Counted from the first letter of the stretch, positions 43,519 to 53,668 are shown. The stretch is 64,000 nt of DNA from an uncultured Saprospiraceae bacterium (GCA_937928045.1 CALFWO010000027.1:1-64000); one strand, 5' to 3'. A program made the numbers and translations. The notes: a model not told the origin generated them from the letters alone.

Positions 43519-44673
43519 ATGGATATATATACTCGAAAGTCAAGGTGGAAAATATATTTGGCTCTAACTGGTCTTGTCATTTTGGTCATATCAATCCTTT
43601 ACACAAATTATCTAGCAGATCGCCTTGCGCAAGGAGAACGAGATAAAGCAGAACTCTGGGTCCGATCCTATGAAGATTTGGTGAATTCTGATCTGAATGC
43701 AGATATTTCTTTACAAACAACAATTATTCAATCCAACCAAGACATTCCTGCCATCTTTGTAAATCAATTTGGAAAAGCGGAGTATGGAATCAACTTTGGA
43801 GATAAAGACCAAGACACAGATTTCTTGAATAAAGAAGTAGAAAGATTAAAATCCAATGGTCCACCACCAATAGCTGTACCCCAAAGCGGAACGATCTATT
43901 ACAAACAATCGAGAATTCTTACGTTGCTTACCTATTTCCCTGTTTTGCAACTTTTGCTGCTAGGTTCTTTCGTTTTGATAGGATATTTCTTATTCAGCTC
44001 GGCCAGAAGAAGTGAGCAAAACCAAGTTTGGGTGGGAATGGCTAAAGAGACTGCTCACCAACTTGGAACACCAATTTCTGCCATTGTTGGTTGGATAGAG
44101 CATTTAAAAAGTGCGCGGCCGGAAGACGAAGAGGTACAAGAAGTTCTTGTTGAATTGGACAATGATGTAAAAAGACTAGATTTAATAGCCGATCGATTCT
44201 CAAAAATTGGTTCAGACCCAGAGTTAAAGAAGACTAATTTGATCACAGAATTAGAAAATATAAGAGGCTATATGGAAAAAAGAGCGCCTCGAAAGGTTGT
44301 TTTTGACTTCCCTTCAGAAGATGGTGCTCCAATATATGGAATGGTGAATCAACATCTATTTGCATGGGTTTTGGAAAACCTAATGCGAAATTCTCTAGAT
44401 TCCATGGGCGGCATGGGTAAAATTTCAGCTAAAATTGAAAAATCGACTAAAGAGGTTTCGATAGAGCTGTCAGACACCGGGAAGGGAATTCCTCAGAACA
44501 AATTTAAAACTGTTTTTCAACCGGGATTTACAACTAAAAAAAGGGGGTGGGGTCTTGGGTTATCACTAGCAAAGAGGATTATTGAGGACTACCACTCTGG
44601 CAGGATTTTTGTAAAGAAGTCAAGCATAGACAAGGGAACAACCTTCTGTATAAAACTACCGATTTTACAGTAG
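43519..44673 (+). CDS. sensor histidine kinase
   Basis: A 384-residue membrane kinase. A first span (about 13-32), an extracytoplasmic sensor loop (about 35-135) and a second span (about 137-160) are followed directly by a HisKA-like dimerisation helix. The phosphoacceptor is His180 in AKETAHQLGTP, then the N box ENLMRNSLDSMGG, the G1 box DTGKGIP and the G2 box KRGWGLGLSLAKRI complete the ATPase. No response regulator gene is adjacent, so it is an orphan. The AHQLGTPISAIVGW form of the H box is common in Bacteroidota. It lies two bases after the DUF3089 gene and 27 bases before a TonB receptor gene. Confidence 0.93.
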   Translation: MDIYTRKSRWKIYLALTGLVILVISILYTNYLADRLAQGERDKAELWVRSYEDLVNSDLNADISLQTTIIQSNQDIPAIFVNQFGKAEYGINFGDKDQDTDFLNKEVERLKSNGPPPIAVPQSGTIYYKQSRILTLLTYFPVLQLLLLGSFVLIGYFLFSSARRSEQNQVWVGMAKETAHQLGTPISAIVGWIEHLKSARPEDEEVQEVLVELDNDVKRLDLIADRFSKIGSDPELKKTNLITELENIRGYMEKRAPRKVVFDFPSEDGAPIYGMVNQHLFAWVLENLMRNSLDSMGGMGKISAKIEKSTKEVSIELSDTGKGIPQNKFKTVFQPGFTTKKRGWGLGLSLAKRIIEDYHSGRIFVKKSSIDKGTTFCIKLPILQ

Positions 44674-44700
44674 TCAGTTAGGTTCATCAGCAAACACTTA

Positions 44701-47322
44701 ATGAATGATTTTCGTATAATTCGCCGAGAAAAACGCCGAATACTCTGTATTCTGGGAGTCATTCTATTTACCTCAATTCAATCATTTTCTCAATCAGCTT
44801 TTGTTCAAATTGTAGATAGCCAATCTGGTGATCCTTTGATTGGAGTGAACGTCTTTACTGACGACTATGAAACCTTCACAGGAACAACTGATTTTGACGG
44901 GAAAATAGAGATACCAACTCTTGGCCATCGTGAAGTAGTCAACTTTTCTTATATCGGCTACACAACGTTGTCCTTTCCTTATTATGAGCTTAGAACCAAA
45001 AGTGTTATCCGAATGATTACTGATCAAACAGGACTAGACACCTTGGTGATCGTTGGAAGAAAGGACGAAAAAGCGGATGAAATACCTTATCTCAACGAAA
45101 GAATTACTGCTGAACAGATTGCTTTTCAAAATCCACAAACAACTGCCGATGCTTTGGAGAAACAAGCAGGAGTTTTTATTCAACGTTCACAAATGGGAGG
45201 AGGAAGTCCAATCTTGAGAGGGTTTGAAGCTAATCGTGTTTTACTAGTGGTGGATGGCGTAAGAATGAACAACGCAATTTATAGAAATGGTCATTTACAA
45301 AATTCGATTTCTATAGACAATTCCATTCTTGAACAGATGGAAGTGATTTACGGACCGGGTTCGTTAACCTATGGCTCAGATGCGATTGGAGGTGTTGTTC
45401 ACTTCCGTACAAGAGATCCAAAATTGTTATTTGGCGAATCTGACAAGGAGTACCGAATGAATTCGAACTTTTACACCAGATTTTCTTCTGCCAATTTTGA
45501 AAACACGTTTCATTATGATTTAGACTATGGAAATAGAACTTGGGGTTCTTTAACAAGTGCTACTTTTTCAAGGTATGATGATCTTAGGGCAGGCTCTGTT
45601 CGTCCTACAGAATATCCAAATCTCGGAAAACAACCTTTTGCTTTTATTGAAAGAGATGGTGAATTTCAAGTAAATGAATCTGATCCAGATCTTCAACAAG
45701 AAACAGGTTACAATCAAATTGATTTATTACAAAAGTTTAGAATTCAGCCAAACGATAAATTATACTTTGTTTTAAATGGACAATACAGTACAACGACAGA
45801 TGTACCTCGGTATGATCGTTTAAACGATACACTCTCTTCAGCCGATAAATTAGTTTTTGCAGAATGGTATTACGGTCCGCAAGAGCGAATATTAGCCTCC
45901 TTTAAAACTAGAATTTTAGAAGGTCAATCCATTTTTTCTGATGCGACAATCATTGCGAGTTATCAAAAGATTGATGAAGATAGAATAAGCCGAAAAACAG
46001 GCCGTGATTTAAAGTCAGTAAATAGTGAAGATGTTCAAGTTGCTGCACTTACACTAGATTTTAATAAGAAAATAGGAGCTAGCGAGCAACACTTAATTTC
46101 ATATGGCGCCGAAGGAAATTATAACGATGTTAAATCATTAGTTGTAGAAGAGAATAGGATAACCGGTGTTCGTAGTATTGGTCGTGAATTGTCTCGTTAC
46201 CCCAGTGCTGGTAGTCAAATGTTAAGCTTAGGTTCTTACTTGAATTACCGCTGGACAAACAGTGCTAAAACACTTTTCTTGAATGCAGGAGCAAGGTACT
46301 CTGACATTTCGGTAAAAGCGAAATACGACCAAGACGATAGCGAGTTTATCAGTTGGCCGGAGGCTTATTATACTGGAATCAATAATAGAAATAGTGCGCT
46401 GAGTTGGGCGGCAGGTCTTACTTGGAATTCTGTTTCAAAATGGCAAGTGAGAGCAAACGCCTCAAGAGCATTTAGAGCACCAAATATTGATGATTTATTT
46501 AAAAACAGGATTAAGAATAACAAAGCTGTTTTGCCAAATGAAAACCTAGCGCCAGAAAGTTCTATCAACGGAGAATTGACACTGGCGAAGTCATTTGGAG
46601 AAATGAAAACCTCAAATAAAGTCGGAGTGAAATTTAGTGGAACAGGTTTTTATACCATCCTTGATGACGTGATTGTTCGAAGAGATAATGGGCTACAAAT
46701 TGACGGGGAGGGAGGCAATGAAATTTTCGATATTCAACAAAACATCAATGCGAATAAAGCTACCGTTTATGGTTTTTCAGCAAACACCGAGATAAGCTTA
46801 GGAAAACAATTCCAACTTTCAGGAGGAGTTAATTTCACAAAAGGAGAAACTACTTTTCAAGTAGAAGATAATGGTTTGATCTTGCTTGATACCATCGCCC
46901 CTTTAGACCATATTCCTCCTACATATGGCCGAGGAAGTTTGACCTACAATGGTAAATTTATTCGTTTAGAAGCTGTTGTTAGATTTAACGCAGCAAAGCC
47001 TGAGTCTGAATATTCTATTTCTGAAATAATACTTGACCCTGAATCTATGTCAATTATTGAAATTGATAGAACCGGAACATCTGACAATCTACTTGAGACC
47101 GGAACATGCGAAGAAGTGTTACTAAATGGGATACGACAACATCTTTGTGGAGGAAGTCCAGGATGGGTTACCTATAATTTCTACGCCAGTTTTAAATTGG
47201 GCAAAAAAATAAGCCTTGATCTTGCCGGAGAAAACCTACTAGATGTTCATTACAGAAACTTTGGATCGGGAATAAGTGCGCCTGGTAGAAACTTTATAAC
47301 CACTTTTAGAGCTAAATTCTAA
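44701..47322 (+). CDS. TonB-dependent outer-membrane receptor
   Basis: An 873-residue beta-barrel importer. A signal peptide (about 1-31) is followed by a carboxypeptidase-regulatory-like domain (about 32-105, DSQSGDPLIGVNVFTDDYETF). The plug (about 120-240) contains DALEKQAGVFIQRSQMGGGS and RVLLVVDGVRMNNAIYRNG. The barrel ends in an aromatic C-terminus (FITTFRAKF). The plug with QMGGGSPILRGFEANR resembles heme/hemoglobin, BtuB and iron-type receptors more than SusC-type sugar receptors. No SusD-like gene follows, consistent with that. The ligand cannot be named. It lies 27 bases after the histidine kinase gene, which may regulate it. Confidence 0.93.
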   Translation: MNDFRIIRREKRRILCILGVILFTSIQSFSQSAFVQIVDSQSGDPLIGVNVFTDDYETFTGTTDFDGKIEIPTLGHREVVNFSYIGYTTLSFPYYELRTKSVIRMITDQTGLDTLVIVGRKDEKADEIPYLNERITAEQIAFQNPQTTADALEKQAGVFIQRSQMGGGSPILRGFEANRVLLVVDGVRMNNAIYRNGHLQNSISIDNSILEQMEVIYGPGSLTYGSDAIGGVVHFRTRDPKLLFGESDKEYRMNSNFYTRFSSANFENTFHYDLDYGNRTWGSLTSATFSRYDDLRAGSVRPTEYPNLGKQPFAFIERDGEFQVNESDPDLQQETGYNQIDLLQKFRIQPNDKLYFVLNGQYSTTTDVPRYDRLNDTLSSADKLVFAEWYYGPQERILASFKTRILEGQSIFSDATIIASYQKIDEDRISRKTGRDLKSVNSEDVQVAALTLDFNKKIGASEQHLISYGAEGNYNDVKSLVVEENRITGVRSIGRELSRYPSAGSQMLSLGSYLNYRWTNSAKTLFLNAGARYSDISVKAKYDQDDSEFISWPEAYYTGINNRNSALSWAAGLTWNSVSKWQVRANASRAFRAPNIDDLFKNRIKNNKAVLPNENLAPESSINGELTLAKSFGEMKTSNKVGVKFSGTGFYTILDDVIVRRDNGLQIDGEGGNEIFDIQQNINANKATVYGFSANTEISLGKQFQLSGGVNFTKGETTFQVEDNGLILLDTIAPLDHIPPTYGRGSLTYNGKFIRLEAVVRFNAAKPESEYSISEIILDPESMSIIEIDRTGTSDNLLETGTCEEVLLNGIRQHLCGGSPGWVTYNFYASFKLGKKISLDLAGENLLDVHYRNFGSGISAPGRNFITTFRAKF

Positions 47323-47570
47323 AGAAAAAAGTTTAGTATCGAAATTCTGCACTTTTTTATCAAGTCATATAATTCAACAAGGTAATTCCCTTACAGCACC
47401 AAATTTTCGTCGTTCTTATCATATTCGACTCAAAAGATGGCTTCCTTAGGGTAACTTTGCCTTAGATAAGTGCAATTTTGCATTTTTTTAACCTAATTTA
47501 TGGAATCATTGCTGAGCCTATAAGCGTTTTATAGGTGAAGAGGTACTCAGAAGCACGATTTACAGATAGC
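47323..47570 (+). promoter_or_regulatory. intergenic region with promoter for the 989-residue OmpA protein gene
   Basis: TAACTTTG at 47452-47459 is an exact TAnnTTTG box. A transcript from it would have a leader of about 105 bases before the ATG at 47571. TTCG upstream is a poor -33 element. Nothing else of note is seen in the gap. Confidence 0.45.
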
Positions 47571-50540
47571 ATGCTCAGAACTAGGCTAATACTTTTATTA
47601 CTCCTTGCTGCATTGTCAACGACCGTTGAAGCGCAAGAGCGAATTCTATGGGCCAATGAGGTGATTTCTTTTTCTTCTCAATATGAATCTAAAAACTACA
47701 GCGCAGATCAAGTAATGGGGCCTCCAAATGCACTGGGCTCTTTGAACAAGAATGAAATGGCTTGGGTTCCCAAAAAGGAAACTAGTGCAACAGGAGAACA
47801 TATTGAAGTTGCCTTTGCCCAAGCCATAAGAGTAAAGCAGGTGGCAATCGGCGAGAGTAATGCTCCAGGGGCAATTGAAAGAATATATTTAATCGATACT
47901 AAAGGAATTAAGCACCAAGTTTTTTACAACAAAACACCAAAAAACATACTTCAACCTTTCAGACTTTTTAGACATACTTTTCCTAAGACAAACTATTTGG
48001 TTAAAGGGCTGAGACTAGAACTTAAAACTAAATCTGTTGCGGGATCAAACCAGATCGATGCGATTGCAATTTCGGAATCTTCAGTTCCAATCAAAGCGCA
48101 AATCAATCAAGTAAAATACGAGAAAGAAATTTCGTTGCCAATTCCGCTGGGCCCAGGAATTAATTCTCAATATCCCGAGCGACTTCCGATTATTTCTCCA
48201 GATGGGAACACCTTATTTTTTGCCAGAAAATATCACCCGCAAAACATGGGTGATGAAAACTATGATGACATTTGGGTTGCTCAAAAGAATAGATCAGGAA
48301 AGTGGAGTTATGCGACCAACGTAGGTTCCCCGCTGAACAATAAGGACCACAACTTTTCTGTGGCTTTTAACCCTACTGGCGATATGTTGTATTTAGCGAA
48401 TGATTATCGATCGAGTAAAAAAGATGGACTTTCTTTTTCGCGAAAGAAAGGAAGGGTTTGGTCTAATCCTGTCACGATGAATATCAAGGATTTATACAAC
48501 GATAGTGATTTTGTTAGTTACTATGTCAGTCAAGACGGTGCCTATTTGTTGATGGCAATTGAAAGAAAGGAAGGATTTGGAGATAGAGATATTTATGTAA
48601 GTTTTAGAGAAAACGAAAAATCTTGGGGAGCACCGATTAACTTGGGAAATGTGATCAACACTGTCGGTATGGAGAGCGGCGCATTTCTCGCAGCTGATGG
48701 TAAGACGCTTTATTTTTCAAGCAATGGACATGCTGGATTTGGAGGACTAGATATGTTTGTTTCTAGAAGATTAGACAACACTTGGAAAAACTGGAGCACT
48801 CCAATGAACATTGGAAAAGGAATCAACACGGCCAATAATGAATACAATTACACAATTCCTGCAAAAGGAGATTTTGCCTATTTTGCAAGTGACAATGCTT
48901 CTGGTCAGTCAGATATATTTAAAGTTGAATTGCCAAAAGAGATGCGCCCAGATCCTGTGGTTTTATATTCAGGAAAAATAATTGACTCCAAAACAAACGC
49001 GCCAATAAACAACGCCAAACTTGAAATAAAATCTCTGTCTACTTCTAAAACTAAAAGTAGTTTAGTCGCTTTGGGTAATTATCAGATTGCTATGCCATTC
49101 GGCGAAGACCTTGAAGTTTATGCAAACATATCTGGTTACTATACAGTAAGTCAACGGTTGAACCTTTCAGGAGAAGAATTAGAAAAATTGGATTATGATG
49201 ACACCTCGGTTGCAAACAATGCAATCGGAGATCAGGAATTAGAAGCGCTAAAAAATAAGATTAACAAAATAAACAAAGAAATAGATCGACTAGAAAGTGA
49301 AAGAGGATCATTTGTTAATGATAAATATAAAAGTAGAACTCAATTCTCAGGCGACTCTGAATTAGATGCGTTAAAAAGAAAATATCAAAACAGCCAAGGA
49401 GAACCTAAGGTGGTAAGTAATACTCCAACATCAAGCAATTCTAATGACAAAGAATTAAATAGTCTAAGAGATAAACTTAATAGTTACAATAATAGTTCGC
49501 CCGATCCAAATGCAGACTTACCAGATTTGGACAGAACAGCTTCAGACAAGTCCTTGGACGACATGAAGAAAAAATATCAACAATATTTTGAAGAAGAAAG
49601 CACAACAGATGTTGAGCAAAAACCAAAGGCCCAAACGTCTAAGAAAAAAGCGGAAACTGAAAACTTTGACTTTGTAAAAGAGAAAATCAGAGAAGAACAA
49701 CGAGCAGAGTTGTTGCCAAAAGTGATAGACGAGCTAGAAGAAACAATCAAGCCTCAGGCCATTGCAAAAGTTAAAGCCACATTGTCGCCTGAGGAAAAGA
49801 AAATTGCCGATGATCCGCAGCTACTAATTTTACTAAATGATCGTTTGCGCGCTAACCCTTTGATTAGAGATTATTCAAAACCTACTAAAACAAACTTTAG
49901 TAGCTTAGATGTGAAGCTTGAAAAAGAAATTCGATCACAAATAAAATCCTCTACAGAGGAGAGTTTGTTCGAAGAATTTGCCCCGTTAATGAGTAAGCAC
50001 ATCGAGCAAGAGTTTGCATATATTGTTAAGAAAGAAGCTGAGTCTTATTGGCAGTTACAATTGTTGGTGGAACTTGAAAAAAAGGAAAGTCAGCCACTGA
50101 AACCAAAAGCACTTGGCGCAAAAGATTTATTCAAACCTATTCCTGAAAAATACAAGGAAGAAAAAGTTGACCTCATTGCTATTCCATTGGAGGCTGGACA
50201 AACCATTCCTTTGAACAATATCTTTTTTGAAGCAAACAAGTCGGAGATTCAAGATATTTCTTCAACCGAACTGGAAAGAGTATTAACGTTTCTTAGCAAT
50301 TATTCAGAAATGGTAGTGGAGATAGGAGGACATACTAATGGCTGGTGTTCTCACCAATATGCCAATAACTTATCTACACAACGAGCTGAAGAAGTTGCTC
50401 AATTCTTTGTTGATAAAGGAATTCCCTCAAATCGAATTAAGTCTAGAGGTTACGGAAAGACTAAGCCTATTGCGGACAATGACACCTTGGTTGGTCGCAA
50501 AAAGAACCAGCGCGTAGAATTGAAGATTTTATCTATGTAA
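47571..50540 (+). CDS. large PD40-OmpA family outer-membrane protein with N-terminal discoidin-like domain
   Basis: 989 residues from the ATG at 47571, which opens a signal peptide (about 1-22); a GTG at 47535 would place extra charged residues before it. An N-terminal jelly-roll-like domain (about 30-175) with QVMGPPNALG comes first. PD40 repeats follow (about 190-475), then a CRD-like segment (about 478-555, SGKIIDSKTNAPINNAKLEI). A charged, partly disordered helical region (about 560-880) holds four copies of an xELxxLKxKY-like motif. The OmpA domain closes the protein (about 885-989) with IGGHTNGWCSHQYANNLSTQRA and KKNQRVELKI. It should link the outer membrane to peptidoglycan. It is a longer relative of the two PD40-OmpA genes at 35-39 kb. 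Confidence 0.88.
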   Translation: MLRTRLILLLLLAALSTTVEAQERILWANEVISFSSQYESKNYSADQVMGPPNALGSLNKNEMAWVPKKETSATGEHIEVAFAQAIRVKQVAIGESNAPGAIERIYLIDTKGIKHQVFYNKTPKNILQPFRLFRHTFPKTNYLVKGLRLELKTKSVAGSNQIDAIAISESSVPIKAQINQVKYEKEISLPIPLGPGINSQYPERLPIISPDGNTLFFARKYHPQNMGDENYDDIWVAQKNRSGKWSYATNVGSPLNNKDHNFSVAFNPTGDMLYLANDYRSSKKDGLSFSRKKGRVWSNPVTMNIKDLYNDSDFVSYYVSQDGAYLLMAIERKEGFGDRDIYVSFRENEKSWGAPINLGNVINTVGMESGAFLAADGKTLYFSSNGHAGFGGLDMFVSRRLDNTWKNWSTPMNIGKGINTANNEYNYTIPAKGDFAYFASDNASGQSDIFKVELPKEMRPDPVVLYSGKIIDSKTNAPINNAKLEIKSLSTSKTKSSLVALGNYQIAMPFGEDLEVYANISGYYTVSQRLNLSGEELEKLDYDDTSVANNAIGDQELEALKNKINKINKEIDRLESERGSFVNDKYKSRTQFSGDSELDALKRKYQNSQGEPKVVSNTPTSSNSNDKELNSLRDKLNSYNNSSPDPNADLPDLDRTASDKSLDDMKKKYQQYFEEESTTDVEQKPKAQTSKKKAETENFDFVKEKIREEQRAELLPKVIDELEETIKPQAIAKVKATLSPEEKKIADDPQLLILLNDRLRANPLIRDYSKPTKTNFSSLDVKLEKEIRSQIKSSTEESLFEEFAPLMSKHIEQEFAYIVKKEAESYWQLQLLVELEKKESQPLKPKALGAKDLFKPIPEKYKEEKVDLIAIPLEAGQTIPLNNIFFEANKSEIQDISSTELERVLTFLSNYSEMVVEIGGHTNGWCSHQYANNLSTQRAEEVAQFFVDKGIPSNRIKSRGYGKTKPIADNDTLVGRKKNQRVELKILSM
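49225..49600 (+). repeat. four degenerate copies of an ELxxLKxKY-type protein motif
   Basis: Within the OmpA-family gene the translated segments DQELEALKNKI, DSELDALKRKYQ, DKELNSLRDKL and DKSLDDMKKKYQ recur, separated by charged or Ser/Asn-rich linkers. They share an acidic start, alternating Leu and a basic K-x-K-Y/L end, which suggests repeated short helical binding motifs. The DNA itself is not closely repeated. Confidence 0.6.
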
Positions 50541-50598
50541 ATCACACAACCAATCTGGATTCCTCCTGTTTCATTGATAGATTTAATACATTTATATT

Positions 50599-51744
50599 AT
50601 GGAACGGACGGACGAATTACTACAAAGAGCATTACGGTTAGAGTTTCTAAGTATTGAAGAAGGTGTTTATCTTTTTGAAAATGCTTCAACGACTGCATTA
50701 ATGGCAGTAGCCAATAATATTCGTCAACAAAAAGTCCCTGGAGATACTGTTACTTGGATAATAGATCGCAACTCGAATACTACCAATGTCTGTATCGCCA
50801 ATTGTAAGTTTTGCAATTTCTACAGGAGGCCTGGCCATGAAGAATCATACATTACAACAATAGAACAATACAAGGAAAAAATAGAAGAAACATTTGCTTT
50901 CGGAGGTGAACAGTTACTACTACAAGGGGGGCATCACCCAGACTTAGGTCTAGACTATTACTGCCAATTATTCAGTGAACTAAAAGCGCTTTATCCAAAT
51001 CTAAAATTACACGCACTCGGCCCTCCGGAGATCGCGCATGTAGCGAAGTTGGAAAAGAAATCACACTTAGAAGTATTGCAAGCATTAAAAGATGCGGGCC
51101 TTGATAGTTTACCAGGAGCAGGCGCAGAGATTTTGAATGATCGTGTACGTCGGCTAATTTCAAAAGGTAAATGTGGTGGACAAGAATGGTTAGACGTTAT
51201 GCATGCGGCACATAAAGTAGGCTTGACCACTTCGGCAACAATGATGTTTGGACATATTGAAACGAACTACGAAAGAATGGAACACTTGGTAATGCTTCGT
51301 GATGTTCAGGCCAAGAAGCCAGAAGGAACAAAAGGTTTTTTGGCATTCATTCCTTGGCCTTTCATGGACGAAGGCACCATTTTGAAAAAAATTAAAAGAG
51401 CGCGTAATACTTGTAGTGGAGATGAGTATATACGAATGATTGCGATGAGCAGAATCATGTTACCGAATATTACGAATATTCAAGCCAGTTGGCTAACCGT
51501 AGGAAAACAAGTCGCTCAAGTCTGTCTGCATTCTGGAGCAAACGACTTCGGGAGTATTATGATTGAAGAAAATGTAGTCTCAGCTGCTGGGGCAGCATTT
51601 AGATTTACTGCAGATGGAATTCAACAAGCCATCAAAGACGCAGGGTTTCAACCACGACTAAGAAACCAAGAGTATGAATTCCGAGTGCTTCCTGAGCACA
51701 TCAAGCAACAAGAACTAGATTCCAAAACGCTTATTGTTGATTAA
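50599..51744 (+). CDS. mqnC: cyclic dehypoxanthinyl futalosine synthase
   Basis: A radical SAM enzyme of the futalosine route to menaquinone, cyclising dehypoxanthine futalosine. The 381 residues carry the CxxxCxxC cluster in CIANCKFCNFYRRPGHEESY (about 67-86). The family segments LLQGGHHPDLGLDYY, GLDSLPGAGAEILNDRVR, TTSATMMFGHIE, GFLAFIPWPF and LPNITNIQASWLTVGKQ are present, as is the late GANDFGSIMIEENVVSAAGA. These fit MqnC better than the related MqnE. Menaquinone made this way agrees with a Bacteroidota respiratory chain. It is 27 bases from the purine nucleoside phosphorylase gene, which may salvage the purine by-products. Confidence 0.94.
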   Translation: MERTDELLQRALRLEFLSIEEGVYLFENASTTALMAVANNIRQQKVPGDTVTWIIDRNSNTTNVCIANCKFCNFYRRPGHEESYITTIEQYKEKIEETFAFGGEQLLLQGGHHPDLGLDYYCQLFSELKALYPNLKLHALGPPEIAHVAKLEKKSHLEVLQALKDAGLDSLPGAGAEILNDRVRRLISKGKCGGQEWLDVMHAAHKVGLTTSATMMFGHIETNYERMEHLVMLRDVQAKKPEGTKGFLAFIPWPFMDEGTILKKIKRARNTCSGDEYIRMIAMSRIMLPNITNIQASWLTVGKQVAQVCLHSGANDFGSIMIEENVVSAAGAAFRFTADGIQQAIKDAGFQPRLRNQEYEFRVLPEHIKQQELDSKTLIVD

Positions 51745-51771
51745 TTAATTTAATCACTTACCTTATTGCCA

Positions 51772-52602
51772 ATGGAATTATTTGACAAAGTAATTGAAGC
51801 TAGAGATTATATTCAAAATGAAATTTCTAACAGTGCAAAAATTGGAATAGTACTTGGAACCGGCCTAGGGCCCCTTGCGGAAGAATTAAAAAACCCTAAG
51901 GAGGTATTATTTTCAGATATTCCACACTTTCCAATACCAACTGTGGTTGGCCATAAAGGAAAAATTATTTTTGGAGAAATAGCCAATACTCCTGTTTTAT
52001 TATTAGCCGGAAGATTTCACTACTATGAAGGTTTCACCATGCAAGAAGTTACCTTTCCCATAAGGGTACTTGGCGCTCTTGGTATCCAACAATTAATATT
52101 AAGCAATGTCTCTGGTGGCCTACAGGCTGACCTCTATCCTGGTAATATAGTTTTCGTAAAAGATCATATCAATTTGCAACCTGAAAACCCACTTCGAGGA
52201 GTAAATGATGAAAGATTTGGACCGAGATTTCCAGACATGCTGAACGCGTACAATCGAGACTTGAATAAACTGGCCTTGGATATTTGTGAGCGAAAAGGAA
52301 TCCCCGCAAGAGAAGGTGTTTACATTTCTTTACAAGGACCAAATTTAGAAACACCGGCAGAATACAATTATTTACACACGATCGGAGGAGATGCTGTAGG
52401 AATGTCTACGGTCCCTGAAGTTATCGTTGCGCGCCATATGAATATGAAGGTGTTTGTGGCATCTATTATTTCGAATCGGTGTTTTCCAATTGATGAAATT
52501 TCTGCTACTACCGTTGAAGAAGTTATCGCTGTTGCAAACAAGGCAAGTGATCAACTTAAGGTTTTAATGAATGAGTTGTTACCGAGGATAGAAACGTCCT
52601 AG
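51772..52602 (+). CDS. purine nucleoside phosphorylase
   Basis: Splits purine nucleosides with phosphate into base and ribose-1-phosphate. The start is taken at the ATG at 51772; a TTG two codons upstream is in frame. The 276 residues show the trimeric PNP-I/MTAP signatures: IGIVLGTGLGPLAEEL (phosphate loop, about 24-39), VGHKGKI, LAGRFHYYEGFTMQEVTFPIR (about 75-95), the NVSGGL motif, LQGPNLETPAEYN and MSTVPEVIVARHMNMKV. It follows mqnC closely. The futalosine pathway releases adenine or hypoxanthine, so a salvage link with mqnC is plausible but not proven. It converges on thiL with a one-base gap. Confidence 0.94.
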   Translation: MELFDKVIEARDYIQNEISNSAKIGIVLGTGLGPLAEELKNPKEVLFSDIPHFPIPTVVGHKGKIIFGEIANTPVLLLAGRFHYYEGFTMQEVTFPIRVLGALGIQQLILSNVSGGLQADLYPGNIVFVKDHINLQPENPLRGVNDERFGPRFPDMLNAYNRDLNKLALDICERKGIPAREGVYISLQGPNLETPAEYNYLHTIGGDAVGMSTVPEVIVARHMNMKVFVASIISNRCFPIDEISATTVEEVIAVANKASDQLKVLMNELLPRIETS

Positions 52603-52603
52603 T

Positions 52604-53650
52604 TTATGCTTCTTTTTTAAAGTGAGTCCAACCCTGAGAAGGCAATTCATGAATATTACCCCCTTTGGTATGTAATTTAATTCCATCTTTGGCATCCACA
52701 ATTTCTCCCGCAATATAAATTCCAGGGGTGTATTTTACCTTTTCTATGTCATTCGGATCAATGGTAAAAAGCAGTTCGTAATCTTCTCCGCCGCTCAATG
52801 CGCAAGTAATAGGATCCAAGTTGAACTGAATGGAAAGCATTTCAACTTCAGGATGGATTGGCACCCCTGACTCTTCTAAAAACGCACCAACGTTTGAGGC
52901 TTTACATAAGTGATGAAGTTCAGAGGAAATCCCATCGGAAACATCAATCATTGAAGTTGGTACTAATTTGTTTTTCGCAAATTCCTCAATAATATCTTTC
53001 CTTGCTTCAGGTTTTAGTTGACGACCAACGGGGTAAGATTGACCCTCTAGATCGGGTTGAATATCTGGATTAGATAGATAAATCTGTTTTTCTCGTTCCA
53101 ATAATTGAAGCCCTAAATAGGCAGCACCATAATCTCCTGTTAAACAGATTAAATCTCCAACTTTCGCTCCGTTTCGGTAGGTCAGTTTTTCTTTTTCTCC
53201 TTGTCCAATAGCGGTAACACTTATTACAAGACCAGAGGTTGAGCTTGTTGTATCTCCTCCAATTAAATCTACCTTATAACGATCGCAAGCAGCATGAATT
53301 CCGGCATACAACTGCTCAAGCGCTTCTACGGAAAATCGGTTAGACAAAGCCATTGAAAAAGTTATCTGCTTCGGGATGCCATTCATGGCGTAGATATCGG
53401 AAAGATTTGTAGTAACCGCTTTGTATCCTAGGTGTTTCAAAGGGGTGTACATCAAATCAAAATGTATTCCTTCCACCAACATGTCAGTAGAAACTAAGGA
53501 AACGAATTCACCATTGTCTATAACACCGGCATCATCTCCAACACCAACTAAAGTTGAAGGATTGTGAGGTACGATAGGACTGGTTAGGTGATCAATTAGG
53601 CCAAATTCACCGAGCGTATTGATCTCTGTTCTTTCCTGATTATCAGACAT
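52604..53650 (-). CDS. thiL: thiamine-monophosphate kinase
   Basis: Phosphorylates thiamine monophosphate to the active cofactor thiamine diphosphate. The 348 residues match the AIR synthase-related ThiL fold: GEFGLIDHL near the N-terminus, VGVGDDAGVID (about 35-45, metal-binding), VSTDMLVEGIHFDL (about 53-66) and YKAVTTNLSDIYAMNG (about 75-90). DLIGGDTTSS, MIDVSDGISSELHHLC and the C-terminal ALSGGEDYELLFT also fit. All acidic metal ligands are present. The coding strand carries TACCTTTG 19-26 bases before the start. No other thiamine gene is adjacent. Confidence 0.96.
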   Translation of the reverse strand: MSDNQERTEINTLGEFGLIDHLTSPIVPHNPSTLVGVGDDAGVIDNGEFVSLVSTDMLVEGIHFDLMYTPLKHLGYKAVTTNLSDIYAMNGIPKQITFSMALSNRFSVEALEQLYAGIHAACDRYKVDLIGGDTTSSTSGLVISVTAIGQGEKEKLTYRNGAKVGDLICLTGDYGAAYLGLQLLEREKQIYLSNPDIQPDLEGQSYPVGRQLKPEARKDIIEEFAKNKLVPTSMIDVSDGISSELHHLCKASNVGAFLEESGVPIHPEVEMLSIQFNLDPITCALSGGEDYELLFTIDPNDIEKVKYTPGIYIAGEIVDAKDGIKLHTKGGNIHELPSQGWTHFKKEA

Positions 53651-53668
53651 GTTATGAAATTTGTGCTA

